This document shows, piece by piece, positions 32,842 through 43,316 of a stretch of DNA of 64,000 bases (the first letter of the stretch is position 1; each line of letters opens with the position of its first letter). Location of the stretch: positions 310,001 through 374,000 of the forward strand of contig NZ_FNJN01000003.1 of assembly GCF_900104345.1 (NCBI RefSeq), written 5' to 3'. The notes beneath the pieces are model-generated. The model searched no databases and was not told where the DNA came from. It saw only the letters and a program-made list of their open reading frames with translations. Origin of the DNA: Microbacterium testaceum StLB037 (GTDB lineage Bacteria; Actinomycetota; Actinomycetes; Actinomycetales; Microbacteriaceae). A program made the position numbers and the translations under genes.

Positions 32842-33525
32842 TCACGCGTCGGCGGTCTCCGTGGCCTCGCGACGCTCGCCCCACACCTGGCGGGCGATCT
32901 GGCTGAAGGCCTCGACCGGCTGCGCGCCACTGACGCCGTACTTGCCGTCGATGACGAAGAAGGGCACGCCGGTGATGCCGAACTGGCGGGCCTGCTCCTG
33001 GTCGGCGCGGACGGCCGCGCGGAAGCGCTGCGAGGCGAGGGCCTCGCGGGCCTCCGCCTCGTCGAGACCGACCTCGACCGCGAGGGCGACGAGGTCGTCG
33101 TCGCGACCGACGTGCTTTCCCTCGAGGAAGTACGCCGACATGAGCACCTCGGCGAGCTCGAGCTGCTTGCCGTTCTCCTTCGCGAAGTGCAGCAGTTCGT
33201 GCGCCTTCACAGTGTTGGTGTGCTTGAGGATGTCGAAGCGGTATGCGAGGCCGGCATCGGCGGCGACGCCGGTCACGCGGTCGAGCATCTCGCGAGCGGA
33301 CTCGGGCGAGATGCCCTTGTGCTGCGAGAGGTAATCGACCTCTCCCCCGTCGAAGTCCTCGGGGGTGTCGGGCGAGAGCTCGAACGAGTGGTACTCGATC
33401 TCGACGACCGGGGCGTCGTCGTCAGCGGCCGTGGCGGCCAGGCCGTTCTCGAGGTTTCGCTTGCCGATGTAGCACCAGGGGCAAGCGATGTCACTCCACA
33501 CGTCGATCTTGATGGCATCCGTCAT
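32842..33525 (-). CDS. DsbA-family (FrnE-like) oxidoreductase
   Basis: A 227-residue thioredoxin-fold protein of the DsbA/FrnE family. The active site C-P-W-C is at about residues 15-18 in SDIACPWCYIGK, followed by the helical insertion and the cis-Pro segment GITGVPFFVIDGKYGVSGAQP. No signal peptide is present, so it works in the cytoplasm. FrnE-type proteins act as disulfide isomerases or dithiol oxidases, often in oxidative stress. It lies between uppS and the dus operon, ends in a strong hairpin and is probably transcribed alone or with uppS. Confidence 0.93.
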   Translation of the reverse strand: MTDAIKIDVWSDIACPWCYIGKRNLENGLAATAADDDAPVVEIEYHSFELSPDTPEDFDGGEVDYLSQHKGISPESAREMLDRVTGVAADAGLAYRFDILKHTNTVKAHELLHFAKENGKQLELAEVLMSAYFLEGKHVGRDDDLVALAVEVGLDEAEAREALASQRFRAAVRADQEQARQFGITGVPFFVIDGKYGVSGAQPVEAFSQIARQVWGERREATETADA

Positions 33526-33574
33526 ATCGCGTGCAACCTTTCGAATCGCCGATCTATTCCGTCAACGGCATCGA

Positions 33575-34378
33575 TCACGTCGTCGGCTTGTCCACAGCCC
33601 CGCCGAACCGGCGATCGCGCGACTGGTAGTGCCCGATGGCCTCCCACAGGTGCGTGCGACGGAAGTCGGGCCACAGGGTGTCGAGGAACACCATCTCGGC
33701 GTATGCCGACTCCCAGAGCAGGAAGTTCGAGGTGCGCTGCTCGCCGCTCGAGCGCACGAACAGGTCGACGTCGGGCATGTCGGGCTGGTACAGGTTCTTG
33801 CGGATGAGCTTCTCGGTCACGGCCGAGGGCTTGAGCTTGCCGGACGCGATGTCGTCGCCGATGCGGCGCACGGCATCCACGATCTCGACGCGACCGCCGT
33901 AGTTGACGCACATCGTCAGGGTCAGGGTGGAGTTGCCCTCGGTGAGACGTTCGGCGTGCTGCAGCTCTTTGATGACCGAGCCCCACAGGCGCGGCTTGCG
34001 ACCCGACCAGCGGATGCGCACACCCCACTCGTTGAGCTGATCGCGGCGGCGGTGCAGCACCTCGCGGTTGAATCCCATGAGGAAGCGCACCTCGTCGGGT
34101 GAGCGCGACCAGTTCTCGGTCGAGAAAGCGTAGACCGACAGGTGCTTCACGCCCGCCTGGATGGCGCCGGCCACGACGTCCAGCAGCGCAGCCTCTCCCG
34201 CGCGATGGCCCTCGACACGGGTCAAGCCCTGCCGGTTGGCCCAGCGACCGTTGCCGTCCATCACGATCGCGACGTGCTCGGGAACCGCGCCCTTCGGGAA
34301 GGCCGGCGGGTACTCGCCCGTCCAGTCGAGGGGGCGGTACGGCACGGCGTCGCGGTGCGTGAACGGCTTGGGTGTCAT
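33575..34378 (-). CDS. uppS: Isoprenyl transferase (undecaprenyl diphosphate synthase type)
   Basis: A 267-residue cis-prenyltransferase. The catalytic Asp and diphosphate-binding loop lie in [22 protein letters not shown], with [31 protein letters not shown] and the closing [20 protein letters not shown] region that binds Mg2+ and IPP. It makes the C50-C55 lipid carrier for cell wall synthesis. The ATG overlaps the stop of recO (ATGA), the usual recO-uppS pair of actinobacteria. A second, shorter-chain homologue may exist elsewhere, so the exact chain length is not certain. Confidence 0.95.
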   Translation of the reverse strand: MTPKPFTHRDAVPYRPLDWTGEYPPAFPKGAVPEHVAIVMDGNGRWANRQGLTRVEGHRAGEAALLDVVAGAIQAGVKHLSVYAFSTENWSRSPDEVRFLMGFNREVLHRRRDQLNEWGVRIRWSGRKPRLWGSVIKELQHAERLTEGNSTLTLTMCVNYGGRVEIVDAVRRIGDDIASGKLKPSAVTEKLIRKNLYQPDMPDVDLFVRSSGEQRTSNFLLWESAYAEMVFLDTLWPDFRRTHLWEAIGHYQSRDRRFGGAVDKPTT

Positions 34379-35103
34379 CGATGCGACTCCAGGTGCGAGA
34401 GGGAGCGGATGCCGCGCTCCAGGTGGAACTGCGCGTACGCGGCCACGAGGCCCGAGGCCGCCGCGATCGTGCGACCGGGGGCGGCGTCGATCGTCTCCCA
34501 CTCCCCGGCCATCAGGGCGCGGAGCATGTCGACCGTGTCGCGTGCGACGCGCGGCGAGCCCGCGGGGGCGCAGGTCGAGCAGACGACCCCGCCGAGCTGC
34601 GGGAGGAAGTAATCGTGGTCGCCGATAGTGCCGCAGCGTGCGCACTCGGTCAGACCGGGCGCCCACCCCGACAGCGCCATCGCGCGCAGGAGGTACGAGT
34701 CGAGCACGCTGCGCTCGGAATGCTCACCGCGGGCGAGGGATCGCAGTCCACCGACCAGCAGCAGGTATTGCTGGGGCGTCGCCTCGGCCTCGTTGAGGCG
34801 ATCGGCGGTCTCGACCATGGCGCTGGCCGTGGTGTAGACGTCGTAGTCCGCCACGATCTCGGCCCCGTACGACCCGAGCGACTCGGCCTGCTGCACGATA
34901 TCGAGGTTGCGCCCCTTGAACAGCTGCACGTCGGCGACCATGAACGGCTCGAGGCGCGAACCGAACTTCGACGAGGTGCGGCGCACGCCCTTCGCGACCG
35001 CGCGGATCTTGCCGTTGCGGCGGCTGAGCAGGGTGAGGATGCGGTCCGCCTCCCCGAGCTTGTGGGTACGCAGGACCACGACTTCGTCGCGGTAGGTGGG
35101 CAC
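34375..35103 (-). CDS. recO: DNA repair protein RecO
   Basis: A 242-residue recombination mediator that loads RecA with RecR. The N-terminal OB fold opens with '[19 protein letters not shown]' and [13 protein letters not shown] motifs (here [25 protein letters not shown], partly shown). The C-terminal helical domain carries a zinc site, with two CxxC pairs in CARCGT and CSTCAP. The start is GTG. It is coupled to uppS and lies downstream of a small membrane protein gene on the same strand. Confidence 0.95.
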   Translation of the reverse strand: MPTYRDEVVVLRTHKLGEADRILTLLSRRNGKIRAVAKGVRRTSSKFGSRLEPFMVADVQLFKGRNLDIVQQAESLGSYGAEIVADYDVYTTASAMVETADRLNEAEATPQQYLLLVGGLRSLARGEHSERSVLDSYLLRAMALSGWAPGLTECARCGTIGDHDYFLPQLGGVVCSTCAPAGSPRVARDTVDMLRALMAGEWETIDAAPGRTIAAASGLVAAYAQFHLERGIRSLSHLESHR

Positions 35104-35165
35104 AGTCCATTATCCGCCCGCTCCCCCGGGAAGCGGCTGCGCGTCGCCCTGGCGCGCCGCCAGGC

Positions 35166-35765
35166 TCAGCGGGCGGTCGCCGCTCTCTGCTGAAGGGGCC
35201 ACGACCCGTCGGGAATCGGCAGGTCGGGGCGGGTGTGCTGCAAGAAGTCGATCAGCTGGGGGTAGCCCAGCATGAGTCGGGTCGCACCGAATCGGGTCGT
35301 GCCCTCCGTCTTCGCGAGGATGCCGCCGAACCGGTCGCCGGGGTTCGGCTCCAACCGGGTGATCTCGGCCAGCGGCACCGCGTTCGGTCCGCGCACCAGA
35401 CCGAACGACCACACGGAGTCGGGGGTGACCTCGAGACGCATCCGCTTCATGCCCCGGGCGAGGAGGGTGAACAGGATGCCCCCGACGAGCATCGCCGCCC
35501 CCGCGATGACCATTCCGATCTCAGGGTCGCGGACGAAGGCGGCCGCCAATAGGAGCATGACCGCCAACGGGAGGACGGCGATGCCGACGGTGCGGATGAG
35601 CACGCGCTGCCACATCCGCGTCGAGACCACGAAGAGCACGCCCTCTCGGGTGGCGCGCGCGGTCGCGCGCGAAGGCGATCGCCTGATGATCGCGGTGACA
35701 ATGGTGGTGATGACTCCCGCGATGAGTACGGCGACGGCCACACTCGAATTCGCCCCCCCGTGCAT
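35166..35765 (-). CDS. Membrane protein with PH-like domain, unknown function
   Basis: A 199-residue protein with a hydrophobic N-terminal helix (about residues 7-26), two further helices (about 58-75 and 82-102), and a cytoplasmic C-terminal domain of about 90 residues whose pattern (RLEVTPDSVWSFGLVRGPNAVPLAEITRLEP, shown in part) resembles bacterial PH-like domains. The ATG at 35765 follows an AAAAGGA site; a longer frame to 35831 has none. It has no evident partners. I do not recognise a specific family. Confidence 0.75.
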   Translation of the reverse strand: MHGGANSSVAVAVLIAGVITTIVTAIIRRSPSRATARATREGVLFVVSTRMWQRVLIRTVGIAVLPLAVMLLLAAAFVRDPEIGMVIAGAAMLVGGILFTLLARGMKRMRLEVTPDSVWSFGLVRGPNAVPLAEITRLEPNPGDRFGGILAKTEGTTRFGATRLMLGYPQLIDFLQHTRPDLPIPDGSWPLQQRAATAR

Positions 35766-35903
35766 GTGCGTTCCTTTTCCGCGGTTGCTGACCGCCTCGA
35801 CACTCCAGGCGCATCGGATCAGCCCCCTCACCGATACAACCGCACACTCGTCACGCGCGTCACCGCTGGACGTGGGCTCGCGCGCGGTGCTAACGCGCGC
35901 TGC

Positions 35904-36352
35904 TCAGCGGTCGCGATTGCACCGCCAGCTGGGCTGACCCCATTCGAGGAACCATCGCAGCCCGCGAGGCGTTCCGCGCCTCGGTCGCAGGTGATCGGCG
36001 CGAGCGCTGTCGTACAGCTCGGCGGGCAGCGTCACGTGCGGGTCGGTGGCGAGGGGCGGGAGGTGCTTCTCGATCACCGAAGGCAATGTGCGCATCCCCG
36101 CCCATCCGGAGGGGATCGCCCGTATCCGGCACCCTCGGCGGTGAGACTGAGCCGCCAGTCGTCATCGATGGTTATCAGTTTCGCCGCGCTGAGCGCTCCC
36201 GCGGTGGCCTCGAGGGTTTCCCGGCTCGGCATGCCCACCTGGACCATGTCCCACGTCGAGAGGATGCCGCGAATCGTCGATCGGCGCTTCTTCCCTGGTG
36301 TCAGCGCCGTGAGAAGGGTCGCGGCATCCGAGCGGAGGTACGCGGGGTCCAT
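35904..36352 (-). pseudogene. Frameshifted gene of about 150 codons
   Basis: Two minus-strand frames abut. The first runs from ATG 36352 and reads sensibly to LSLTAEGA, then gives an Arg/Cys-rich tail and stops at 36074. The other frame picks up at about 36128 as RIRAIPSGWAGMRTLPSV and continues to 35904, with similar codon bias. A one-base change near 36125-36135 would join them into one protein. A TAGTCT box (36359-36364) sits six bases before the ATG, so the promoter is intact. I do not recognise the family. Two separate small genes are the alternative; a sequencing error is also possible. Confidence 0.5.
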
Positions 36353-36358
36353 ACGCGG

Positions 36359-36364
36359 AGACTA
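36359..36364 (-). promoter_or_regulatory. -10 box TAGTCT of the frameshifted gene
   Basis: TAGTCT on the minus strand ends six bases before the ATG at 36352, a leaderless arrangement. Confidence 0.45.
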
Positions 36365-36412
36365 TGCCGCGCCTCCCCCCGTGCTCGAACCCCTTCCCGG
36401 AGAATGGATGCC

Positions 36413-37111
36413 GTGAACGCCTCGGTCTTCGTCATCCCCCTGTGGGCGGATCTCACCGCCGTCGCCCTGGGTGGTGTGCAGGGCGCGCTGTTCGCGTCCG
36501 GCTTCCAGGGGCAGCGGCGCCTCGATCTGCTCGGGGTGGCGATCATCGGCATCCTGCTCGGCATGGGCGGTGGTCTCATCCGCGATCTGCTGCTGGGGCT
36601 CACCCCCGCGACGCTGCAGAGCAACTGGTACCTGATCACCGCGACGCTCGCCTCGATCGTCGGCATGCTGCTGTCGGGGATCTTCCAGCGGCTGAACCGC
36701 GCGATCGTCATGCTCGACGCCGTGGTGATCGGCCTGTTCGGCGCCTTCGGCACGTCGAAGGCGCTCGCCCTCGGCATGCCGGCGGTTCCCGCGGTGTTCG
36801 TCGGCGTGCTCGCCGCGGCCGGGGGCAGCGTGCTGCGCGACGTGCTGATGGGGCTGCCGGTCGCGATCATGCACGTCGGTTCGCTGTACGCGGTCGCCGC
36901 CGGTGGCGGGTGCGTCGTGTTGGCGACCACCGCGGCGTTCGGGGTGCCGCTTCCGGTCGCGGCGGTGATCGGCGTGATCGTGACGACGATCATCCGCGTT
37001 CTCGCCGTGATCTTCGACCTCTCGCTACCCGAGCAGCGCAAGATCTACCGCCGCAAGGTCGCGGTCGAGACTACCGGCATCCCGATCATCCGGGTCGACG
37101 AGTCGGAGTGA
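36413..37111 (+). CDS. Trimeric intracellular cation channel family protein (UPF0126/TRIC)
   Basis: A 232-residue membrane protein with seven hydrophobic segments arranged as an inverted repeat of three plus one. Both repeats carry the family motif G-G-x-x-x-R-D: GGGLIRDLLLG and GGSVLRDVLMG. Prokaryotic TRIC channels are trimers that pass K+ and Na+. The GTG at 36413 is chosen because GGAGA lies nine bases upstream; ATG at 36404 would leave no room for it. The gene is followed by two copies of a palindromic repeat and faces the MOSC gene. Confidence 0.9.
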   Translation: MNASVFVIPLWADLTAVALGGVQGALFASGFQGQRRLDLLGVAIIGILLGMGGGLIRDLLLGLTPATLQSNWYLITATLASIVGMLLSGIFQRLNRAIVMLDAVVIGLFGAFGTSKALALGMPAVPAVFVGVLAAAGGSVLRDVLMGLPVAIMHVGSLYAVAAGGGCVVLATTAAFGVPLPVAAVIGVIVTTIIRVLAVIFDLSLPEQRKIYRRKVAVETTGIPIIRVDESE

Positions 37112-37124
37112 GCCAGGCGCCGCG

Positions 37125-37190
37125 CGCGTGAGGGGTCATCTCGTGTCGCCTGGCCCGGGCGGAAGCGACAGTTTCCGACCCCTCACGCGA
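37125..37190. repeat. Palindromic repeat unit, copy 1
   Basis: A unit of about 66 bases bounded by CGCGTGAGGGGTC and its exact inverse GACCCCTCACGCG. Inside, TGTCGC faces GCGACA. The two halves (AGGGGTCATCTCGTGTCGC and the reverse of GCGACAGTTTCCGACCCCT) are diverged inverted copies of one another. It recurs 15 bases later. The plan is that of a REP/BIME-like or MITE-like element. Confidence 0.7.
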
Positions 37191-37205
37191 TGCGGCGGGG
37201 CCTGC

Positions 37206-37270
37206 GCGCGCGGGGGTCATCTTGTGTCGCCTGGAACAGGCGGAAGCGACAGTTTCCGACCCCTCACGCG
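37206..37270. repeat. Palindromic repeat unit, copy 2
   Basis: The second copy differs from the first at only a few positions (for example ATCTTG for ATCTCG and GGAACAGG for GGCCCGGG in the centre), and keeps the right half GCGGAAGCGACAGTTTCC intact. The left border has lost part of its palindrome (CGCGCGGGGGTC). Confidence 0.7.
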
Positions 37271-37281
37271 GGGATGCGCCG

Positions 37282-38064
37282 TCAGGCGAGGGGCGTGACG
37301 TCGTCGCCGACGCGGATCGTGCCGCCGTCGGCGACCGGCAGCAGCAGGATGCCCAGCGTCGGCTCGGACTGACCGAACTCCGTGGTCAGCACGCGCAGCA
37401 GCCGGGCGTCGCGCACCCCCGTGTCGGGGTTCGCGGTGATCGCGGCGCAGCGCTCGATCGGCTTCTGCACCTCGAACTCGACCTCGCCGATCCGCACGCG
37501 GCCCCGCCACTCGAGTTCGCCCCACGGCGCGGTGCCGCCGACGACGATGTTCGAGCGGAAGCGGCGATCGTCGACGGGCGCGGGCACCGCGGCATCCACC
37601 TCTTCGACCGAGGCGGCGCCATGCAGCGAGATGAATCCGCGCGGGCGGTCCTGGAAGCGTGCGGTGCGACCGTCACCGAGAAGACCCAGGGGCAGGATGC
37701 CGTCGGCCTCGAGCAGCTTCGCATCGCTCGTCGTGCGCAGATAGGCGGTGACCGCTTTGCTGAGTCGGGCGCGGCCCTCGTCGCTGAGATCGGCGGTGAC
37801 GTCGATGTCGTCGACCCGGAGCCGCAGCGTCAGCGCCTCATCGTCGAGGGCGAGCTCGACGCGCGCCAACGTCGGGAAGGTCATGAGCGCGAGTCCGCGA
37901 CTCTTGGGGAACGTGGCATCCGCCGGCTCGAGGGCATCGGCGAAGCGGAACACGAGCGAGCGGTCCCCCTGAACACGGCCGTCGTCCTGGATGACGAGGC
38001 TGTCGCGTTCCTCGGGCGTGAAGCCCTTCACGGGGTAGCGGTAGAGGGCGTCGACACGGATCAC
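37282..38064 (-). CDS. MOSC domain protein
   Basis: A 260-residue protein with the MOSC N-terminal beta-barrel (MIRVDALYRYPVKGF opening) and a MOSC core holding the conserved Cys in IERCAAITANPDTG. Eukaryotic and bacterial relatives bind the molybdenum cofactor and transfer or reduce, as in YcbX and mARC. The GTG start at 38064 follows a GAGGA site eight bases upstream. No molybdenum genes are near. It ends next to the palindromic repeats. Substrate and partner reductase are unknown. Confidence 0.9.
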   Translation of the reverse strand: MIRVDALYRYPVKGFTPEERDSLVIQDDGRVQGDRSLVFRFADALEPADATFPKSRGLALMTFPTLARVELALDDEALTLRLRVDDIDVTADLSDEGRARLSKAVTAYLRTTSDAKLLEADGILPLGLLGDGRTARFQDRPRGFISLHGAASVEEVDAAVPAPVDDRRFRSNIVVGGTAPWGELEWRGRVRIGEVEFEVQKPIERCAAITANPDTGVRDARLLRVLTTEFGQSEPTLGILLLPVADGGTIRVGDDVTPLA

Positions 38065-38096
38065 GGTCTCATCCTCGCATCGACGCCCACTCGCGA

Positions 38097-38885
38097 TCAC
38101 CAGCGGGCGAGAACCTCGCCGTGCGGCAGCAGGATCCACCCGTCGGGGTGCTCGGCCCACTCGCGCCACGCGTCCGAGATGCGCTGCAGCTGCGCGTCGT
38201 CGGCCAGGCCGAGGCGCTTCGCGTGTCCGGCGAACGCGGAGGCGAGAACGCGATCGGCCCACATGCCGCCCCACCACGCGCGCTTATCGGGGGTGTCGAA
38301 CACCCATACGCTCGCGCTGGCCTCGATGCGGGTGAACCCCGCCTCGCGGGCCCACGCCTTGAGCCGCCGACCCGCGTCGGGCTCGCCCGACGAGCCGCGG
38401 TGCACGCCGTGGTAGATCTCGAGCCAGTCGTCGAGGGCGGGGATGAGCGGATGCCAGATCACGCCGCCGTAATCGACGTCGCGCACCGCGACCAGTCCGT
38501 CGGGCCCGGCGACGCGGCGGAACTCCCGCAGGGCGTCGACGGGACGCTCGAGGTGCTGCAGCACCTGGTGGGCGTGGACGATGTCGAACGAAGCGTCGGG
38601 CACGTCGAGGGCGTAGGCGTCGCCGGTGCGGAAGGTCACATTCGTGCGCTCCCCCGCGGCGGCGCGGGCGACCTCGACGACGCCCGACGAGGCATCCACC
38701 CCGACGACCTCTCCCGGGAAGACCCGGTCGGCGAGGTCGACGGTGATGGAGCCGGGGCCGGCGCCCACATCGAGGATGCGGGTGCCGGCCGACAGCGAAG
38801 ACACCAGATAGGCCGCCGAATCGGCGACGGTGCGCACGGCGTGGGAACGCAGCACGCTCTCGTGGTGTCCGTGGGCGTAGGCCAC
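38097..38885 (-). CDS. SAM-dependent methyltransferase
   Basis: A 262-residue class I methyltransferase (UbiE/UbiG-like). SAM motif I is ILDVGAGPGSI, with the acidic residue of motif II in VVGVDAS, then GDAYALDVPDASFDIVHAHQVLQH as motifs III-IV. The C-terminal lid is rich in Trp and Arg. The substrate is unknown. The GTG at 38885 starts in a region without a strong ribosome binding site, 23 bases after leuA, so it is probably read from the leuA message. A role in leucine synthesis is not implied. Confidence 0.9.
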   Translation of the reverse strand: MAYAHGHHESVLRSHAVRTVADSAAYLVSSLSAGTRILDVGAGPGSITVDLADRVFPGEVVGVDASSGVVEVARAAAGERTNVTFRTGDAYALDVPDASFDIVHAHQVLQHLERPVDALREFRRVAGPDGLVAVRDVDYGGVIWHPLIPALDDWLEIYHGVHRGSSGEPDAGRRLKAWAREAGFTRIEASASVWVFDTPDKRAWWGGMWADRVLASAFAGHAKRLGLADDAQLQRISDAWREWAEHPDGWILLPHGEVLARW

Positions 38886-38908
38886 GGTCTTCGTCTCTTT
38901 CGCGCGGG

Positions 38909-40807
<1,899 letters not shown>

Positions 40808-41407
40808 TCACGAGGCGCTCCGTCGGGCGGCCGCCCACTCGCGGTCGAGCACGGCGTAGACGAGCAAGTCGCTCCACCGGCCCTTGAACCACTCGTTCTC
40901 GACGAAGTGCGCTTCGCGCCGCATGCCGAGCCGTTCAGCGAGGGCCGCCGAGCGGACGTTGTCGGCGTCGATCTGCGCCGTCAGCCGACGCAGTCCGTAC
41001 ACGTCGAATGCGGTGTCGATCAGCGCGCGCACCGCTTCGGTGGCGAGGCCTCGACCGGATGCCGCGGGGCTGACCACCCAGCCCACCTCGGCCGACCCGG
41101 CTCCGGCATCGAGGTGGAAGAGCACGAGGTCGCCGATCGCCGCGCCGTCGTCGACGCGCTCGATCACGAGCATCACGCCGCCGCGCTCGCCCTCGAGACT
41201 CGTTCCGCCCATCAGATGGCCGTTCCGGGCACGGATGTCGTCGGGCGACTGCGGCTCGAACGGGAGGAAACGGCAGACCTCGGCGTCACCGCGGTACGCA
41301 GCCATGGCCTCGAGGTCACGCTCTTCGAACGGGCGCAGGCGCACCCGCTCGCTGGTCACCTCAAGGGTCTCGGGCGCTGGCGGCAGGACGAACGGCGACG
41401 CGCTCAC
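40808..41407 (-). CDS. GNAT family N-acetyltransferase (RimJ/RimL-like)
   Basis: A 199-residue acetyltransferase_3 type GNAT protein. It opens with SERVRLRPFEERDLEAMAAYR and has the acetyl-CoA site in VSPAASGRGLATEAVRALIDTAF, then LRRLTAQIDADNVRSAALAERLGMRREAHF (shown in part), typical of RimJ/RimL relatives that modify ribosomal proteins or antibiotics. The GTG start overlaps the stop of the upstream oxidoreductase gene (GTGA), so the two are coupled. The acceptor substrate is unknown. Confidence 0.9.
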   Translation of the reverse strand: MSASPFVLPPAPETLEVTSERVRLRPFEERDLEAMAAYRGDAEVCRFLPFEPQSPDDIRARNGHLMGGTSLEGERGGVMLVIERVDDGAAIGDLVLFHLDAGAGSAEVGWVVSPAASGRGLATEAVRALIDTAFDVYGLRRLTAQIDADNVRSAALAERLGMRREAHFVENEWFKGRWSDLLVYAVLDREWAAARRSAS

Positions 41408-42351
41408 GGCAGCAGGGCGACCTTTCCGCCGGGGTGGCCGTCCATGACGAAGCGCACAGCGGCGATGGCCTCGGCCAGGGGGTAGGTGCGCGCGACGGGA
41501 ACCTCGAGGACTCCGGATGCCGCAAGCTCGAGCACCCGCGCACGCGCGATGTCGCGGAAACGGGCGCTCTCGGGCCGCGCTCCGGCGATCCAGAGGAACC
41601 CGTCGGCTTTCGCGCGCTCGGGATCGACGATCGTGACGATGCGGTCGCGTTCCGACACGAGGGCGAGAGAGACGTCGATGGCCTCGTCGCTGCCCACGGC
41701 ATCCCACGCGGCGGCGATCGGGGCGCCGTCGGCCGCCTCTTCGACGCGCCCGCGCAGGCCGTCGCCGTAGGCCACCGGGATGCCGCCGTAGCGACGGACG
41801 CGTTCGGCCGAGTCCTCGGCATCCGGCCCCACCGTGCCGATCACGCGGACGCCGAGCTCGCGCGCCTGCTGGAGCAGGCTCACGCCCACCGCGCCCGAGG
41901 CCGCGTGCAGCAGAACCGTCTCGCCCTCGGTGACGCGGGTGACCTGGATCATCTCGGCAGCGGTCGTGCCCGCGAGCAGCAGGTTCGCCGCCTCGGCGTG
42001 CGAGAGGGTCGCGGGCTTGGCGAACACGTCGCGGGCCGGAACCGTGATGTCGGTCGCGTAGGCGCCCTGCACGCGGAACGCGACGACCTCGTCGCCGATC
42101 GTCAGCTCCCCCGAGCCGCCCACGGCATCCGGACCGACTGCCGTCACCTCGCCCGACAGCTCGTAGCCGATCGGCACGGGGAACTCCGCGCCGGGACGCG
42201 CCGAGGCGACGTGCTTCGCATCGGCCGGGTTCACGCCCGCCGCGTGCACGCGGATCGTCACCTCACCCGAGCCGGGGGGTGCGACCTCGACCTCGTCGAA
42301 GCTCCACTGATCGATGGGCCCGGGAGCCGGAGCCGTCCACCTCTTGGCCAT
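41404..42351 (-). CDS. Quinone oxidoreductase-like NADP-dependent MDR protein
   Basis: A 315-residue medium-chain dehydrogenase/reductase of the zinc-free quinone oxidoreductase group. It has the catalytic-domain opening RVHAAGVNPADAKHV and GYELSGEV, and the cofactor site LLHAASGAVGVSLLQQARELG. The zinc-binding Cys and His pairs of alcohol dehydrogenases are absent. NADPH-dependent reduction of quinones or enones is expected. ATG at 42351 follows AAAGG. It lies downstream of era on the same strand and is coupled to the GNAT gene. Confidence 0.9.
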   Translation of the reverse strand: MAKRWTAPAPGPIDQWSFDEVEVAPPGSGEVTIRVHAAGVNPADAKHVASARPGAEFPVPIGYELSGEVTAVGPDAVGGSGELTIGDEVVAFRVQGAYATDITVPARDVFAKPATLSHAEAANLLLAGTTAAEMIQVTRVTEGETVLLHAASGAVGVSLLQQARELGVRVIGTVGPDAEDSAERVRRYGGIPVAYGDGLRGRVEEAADGAPIAAAWDAVGSDEAIDVSLALVSERDRIVTIVDPERAKADGFLWIAGARPESARFRDIARARVLELAASGVLEVPVARTYPLAEAIAAVRFVMDGHPGGKVALLP

Positions 42352-42422
42352 GGTCACGCCTTTCGTTTCGCGTCGTCGCCGCTGAGCGTAGCCCCCGGCC
42401 TGAGGTGTGCTGCCCGGGTCGG

Positions 42423-43316
42423 TCAGAAGCCCAGGCGGCCGAGCTGCTTCGGGTCGCGCTGCCACTCCTTGGCCACGCGGACGTGGAGCGAGAGGTAGAC
42501 GCGTCCGCCGACGAGCGGCTCGATGCCGGCGCGTGCGCGTGCACCCACGTCGGCCAGGCGCGAGCCCTTCTTGCCGATGATGATCGCCTTCTGGCTGTCG
42601 CGCTCGACGACGATGTTGGCCCACACGTCGGTGAGGTCGCTGTCTTCGCGCTTGGCGACGTCGTCGACGGTCACGGCGATCGAGTGCGGGAGCTCGTCAC
42701 GCACGCCGTGGAGGGCGGCCTCGCGGATGATCTCCGCGATGCGGTCGTCGAGGGCCTCGTCGGTGACCACATCGTCGTCGTACAGAGCGGGCCCGACCGG
42801 CATGAGGGCGAGCAACTCATCGCTCAGCACGTCGAGTTGGTCGTTCGTCACGGCCGAGAGCGGGATCACCGCGGCCCAGTCCTCGCGCAGGGCGTCGACC
42901 TCGATGAGGCGCTCGGTGATCTGATCCCGCGTCGCGGCGTCGGTCTTGGTCACCAGAGCGACCTTCTTGGCCCGCGGGTAGCCGGAGAGCGACTCGGCGA
43001 TCCGGCGATCTCCGGGGCCGACCTTTTCGGTCGCGGGTGCGCAGAACGCGATCACGTCGACGTCGCCGAGCACCTGCTCGACGAGGTCGTTGAGCCGCTG
43101 GCCGAGCAGGGTACGGGGGCGGTGGATGCCGGGGGTGTCGACGACCACGAGCTGGCCGCCCGGGCGATTGACGATGCCGCGGATGGCGCGGCGGGTGGTC
43201 TGCGGCTTGTCGCTCGTGATGGCGACCTTCTCGCCCACGAGGGCGTTGGTCAGCGTGGACTTGCCGACGTTCGGCCGGCCCACGAAGGTCACGAAACCGG
43301 ATCGGGTGTCGGTCAT
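42423..43316 (-). CDS. era: GTPase Era
   Basis: A 297-residue GTPase for 16S rRNA 3-prime end maturation and 30S assembly. G1 is GRPNVGKST (residues 13-21), G3 DTPGI, and G4 TKTD replaces the classic NKxD as in many actinobacterial Era proteins. The C-terminal KH domain binds RNA and contains IVVERDSQKAIIIGKKGSRLADVG (shown in part). The start overlaps the stop of the CNNM gene (ATGA). The phoH-ybeY-CNNM-era run is a conserved ribosome-maturation operon. Confidence 0.97.
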   Translation of the reverse strand: MTDTRSGFVTFVGRPNVGKSTLTNALVGEKVAITSDKPQTTRRAIRGIVNRPGGQLVVVDTPGIHRPRTLLGQRLNDLVEQVLGDVDVIAFCAPATEKVGPGDRRIAESLSGYPRAKKVALVTKTDAATRDQITERLIEVDALREDWAAVIPLSAVTNDQLDVLSDELLALMPVGPALYDDDVVTDEALDDRIAEIIREAALHGVRDELPHSIAVTVDDVAKREDSDLTDVWANIVVERDSQKAIIIGKKGSRLADVGARARAGIEPLVGGRVYLSLHVRVAKEWQRDPKQLGRLGF

